DNA of 64,000 nt. Source: Pararoseomonas sp. SCSIO 73927 (lineage in GTDB: Bacteria > Pseudomonadota > Alphaproteobacteria > Acetobacterales > Acetobacteraceae). Positions 62,823-64,000 of this stretch are shown in pieces. The stretch is from the NCBI RefSeq assembly GCF_037040815.1, contig NZ_CP146232.1:186001-250000 (forward strand), in the 5' to 3' direction. Within the stretch, counting starts at the first letter, position 1. Each line of letters opens with the position of its first letter. The notes below the pieces were generated by a model that was not told the DNA's origin, ran no database searches, and saw only the letters and a list, made by a program, of their open reading frames with translations. A program made the position numbers and the translations under genes.

Positions 62823-63668
62823 TCAGGGAATATCCAGCCGGATGCTGACGGGGCAATGGTCGGAGAGGCGGCCGCGCCACTCGGGGCCGCGCTCCGCGTA
62901 GACCATCACCCGCAGGCTGCCCGGGGCCACCCAGCCGCGCGCGGGGCCGCCGAGGAGGATGTGGTCGATGAAGGGCCGCCCGCCCCAGCACGGGTTGGAC
63001 CGGCCTGCGGTGACGCGGGCCAGCGGGGCGGCGCGCTCCAGCGCGGGGAGGACCGCGGGGTCGCGGTCGAAGCGGCGGTTGAAGTCGCCGGCGATGGCGA
63101 AGGCCTCTCCCGCCGCGTGGCGATCCGCGATCCAGCCGGCCAGCACCCCGGCCTGGCGGGCGATATCCTCGCATTCGCGGCCGCGATCATCCGGCTCCCG
63201 GCAGCCTGACCGGAGGTGGAGAGAGAGGACGCGCAGGGCCGAAGCCCCCTCCCCCACCGTGACGTCGGTGCCGCGGCGGAGGGAGAAGCGGGCTTCCGGG
63301 TTCAGGTCCAGCCCGGCGAGGTCGGGATTCTGTCGCGCGGGGATGCCGCGCCGCACGGCGATGCCGGCGCGCTGCACGTCCCGCTCATCGGGGAAGAAGA
63401 AGCTCCAGCGGGCGGGATCGAGGACGAGGGCGGCGGCCTCCGGGCCGTCCACCTCCTGGATCGCCAGCACGTCGGCCTCCAGCCGGGCGGCGTAGGCGCG
63501 CAGGCGGGCGAGGTCGGCGGGGTCGCGCCGCACGAGGTCGCGCGGCAGGGCGGGGTCGCCCGCCGGGCGGGCTGTGAGCCATTCCAGGTTCCATGTAGCG
63601 AGCTTCAGCTCCGCCGCCCCGGCGGGGGCGGCGAGGAGGAGGAGCGCGAGGAGGGCGCGGGCGATCAC
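62823..63668 (-). CDS. exported endonuclease/exonuclease/phosphatase-family protein
   Basis: A 281-residue protein with a signal peptide (MIARALLALLLLAAPAGAAE). It carries the EEP-fold core: LATWNLEWLT, the metal Glu in IQEVDG, HLRSGC, AGDFNRRF, and the terminal SDHCPVSI with the catalytic His and Asp. Such exported EEP proteins are nucleases or lipid phosphatases. Paired cysteines (GCREPDDRGRECED and NPCWGG) may stabilise it outside the cell. Confidence 0.86.
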   Translation of the reverse strand: MIARALLALLLLAAPAGAAELKLATWNLEWLTARPAGDPALPRDLVRRDPADLARLRAYAARLEADVLAIQEVDGPEAAALVLDPARWSFFFPDERDVQRAGIAVRRGIPARQNPDLAGLDLNPEARFSLRRGTDVTVGEGASALRVLSLHLRSGCREPDDRGRECEDIARQAGVLAGWIADRHAAGEAFAIAGDFNRRFDRDPAVLPALERAAPLARVTAGRSNPCWGGRPFIDHILLGGPARGWVAPGSLRVMVYAERGPEWRGRLSDHCPVSIRLDIP

Positions 63669-63820
63669 CGGAGGGGCGGCACGGGCCGGGGACCGCCCTC
63701 GTTCTGCGGGCTGTCCAGGCCGGCGCGGCGCGGTGTGAGCAAGGCAAATCCTCCCTCGGATGGTGGCGGCATCGGGCGATGTGCGGCGGGGACTGTCAAT
63801 GCGCGGGGCAGGAACGCGCT

Positions 63821-64000
63821 ATGCTCCGGCCTCGCATCGGAGCGGTGATTCGCGTGGCGCTTCCTTCCCCCTTTTCGGCCCTGCGGCACCTCTCGGCCGC
63901 GGCGCTGCTGCTCGGCGCGGCGGGCTGTGCGGAGTCGCCGGACCGTGACGCGGTGCGCGGCCTAGCGCCCGGCGCCAGCCTGGACGCGCGAGGCATGGGG
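63821..64000 (+). CDS. N-terminus of a lipoprotein, cut by the window edge
   Basis: The open reading frame runs off the end, with 60 codons visible. It starts at ATG behind AGGA (7-base spacing) and has a hydrophobic segment with a lipobox (LLLGAAGC, lipidation Cys about residue 36). What follows is too short to identify. Shorter starts at GTG 63845 or 63854 are possible. The rest of the protein lies outside the window. Confidence 0.6.
   Translation, partial: MLRPRIGAVIRVALPSPFSALRHLSAAALLLGAAGCAESPDRDAVRGLAPGASLDARGMG

Overview
The window is about 64 kb of high-GC DNA, densely packed and with most gene junctions overlapping by 4 bp (ATGA or GTGA). Gene content points to an alphaproteobacterium of the Acetobacteraceae, probably Roseomonas or a close relative: ATP12, ClpS/ClpA, a phasin, class III PPK2, a System I cytochrome c maturation operon and solute-binding-protein transport dominate. 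No species can be named without a database search. There is no rRNA, insertion sequence, phage or CRISPR array, and one tRNA (Leu, GAG).

Layout. 0-3.3 kb: a small SRPBCC-like protein, then on the minus strand a FadJ-type multifunctional beta-oxidation enzyme coupled to a PaaI-type thioesterase. 3.6-12.4 kb: a DUF2189-like membrane protein, then ccmCDEFGHI read as one overlapping unit, followed without a gap by a flavin monooxygenase and two carboxymuconolactone-decarboxylase/AhpD-like proteins. 12.4-15 kb: a protein with a lysine-rich heptapeptide-repeat tail, a small lipoprotein, a Bug-type binding protein and a small hypothetical. 15.1-18.2 kb (minus): a polar amino-acid ABC transporter. 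Divergent to it at 18.4-25.4 kb: a 2-oxoglutarate/Fe oxygenase, hutC, hutU, hutH, hutI and fdhD, which together look like a histidine uptake and degradation locus.

25.4-34.1 kb: an MBL-fold hydrolase, then an eight-gene minus-strand unit running from an IclR regulator through two unrecognised proteins (575 and 241 aa), an M19-dipeptidase-like protein lacking part of its metal site, and a spermidine/putrescine-type ABC transporter. This is the best candidate in the window for an undescribed catabolic system. 34.4-39.9 kb: housekeeping and stress genes (VOC protein, MarR, MmcQ/YjbR, YnfA, ATP12, acylphosphatase, a hydrolase, an Old Yellow Enzyme, MtgA).

40.2-48.8 kb: an RhlE-like helicase with a strong terminator, pantothenate kinase, LipB, tRNA-Leu, a lipoprotein, a mini zinc-finger protein, malic enzyme fused to a phosphotransacetylase-like domain, and a periplasmic repeat protein. 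48.9-56 kb: a VWA protein and a DnaJ protein, GalU and phosphomannomutase/phosphoglucomutase (sugar-nucleotide supply), a histidine phosphatase, a D-threonine-aldolase-family enzyme and a DacA-type carboxypeptidase. 56.1-64 kb: a phasin with a TTGC/GCAA-rich leader, clpS-clpA, a small membrane protein, a lipoprotein esterase, PPK2, an endonuclease/exonuclease/phosphatase-family protein and a lipoprotein cut by the window edge.
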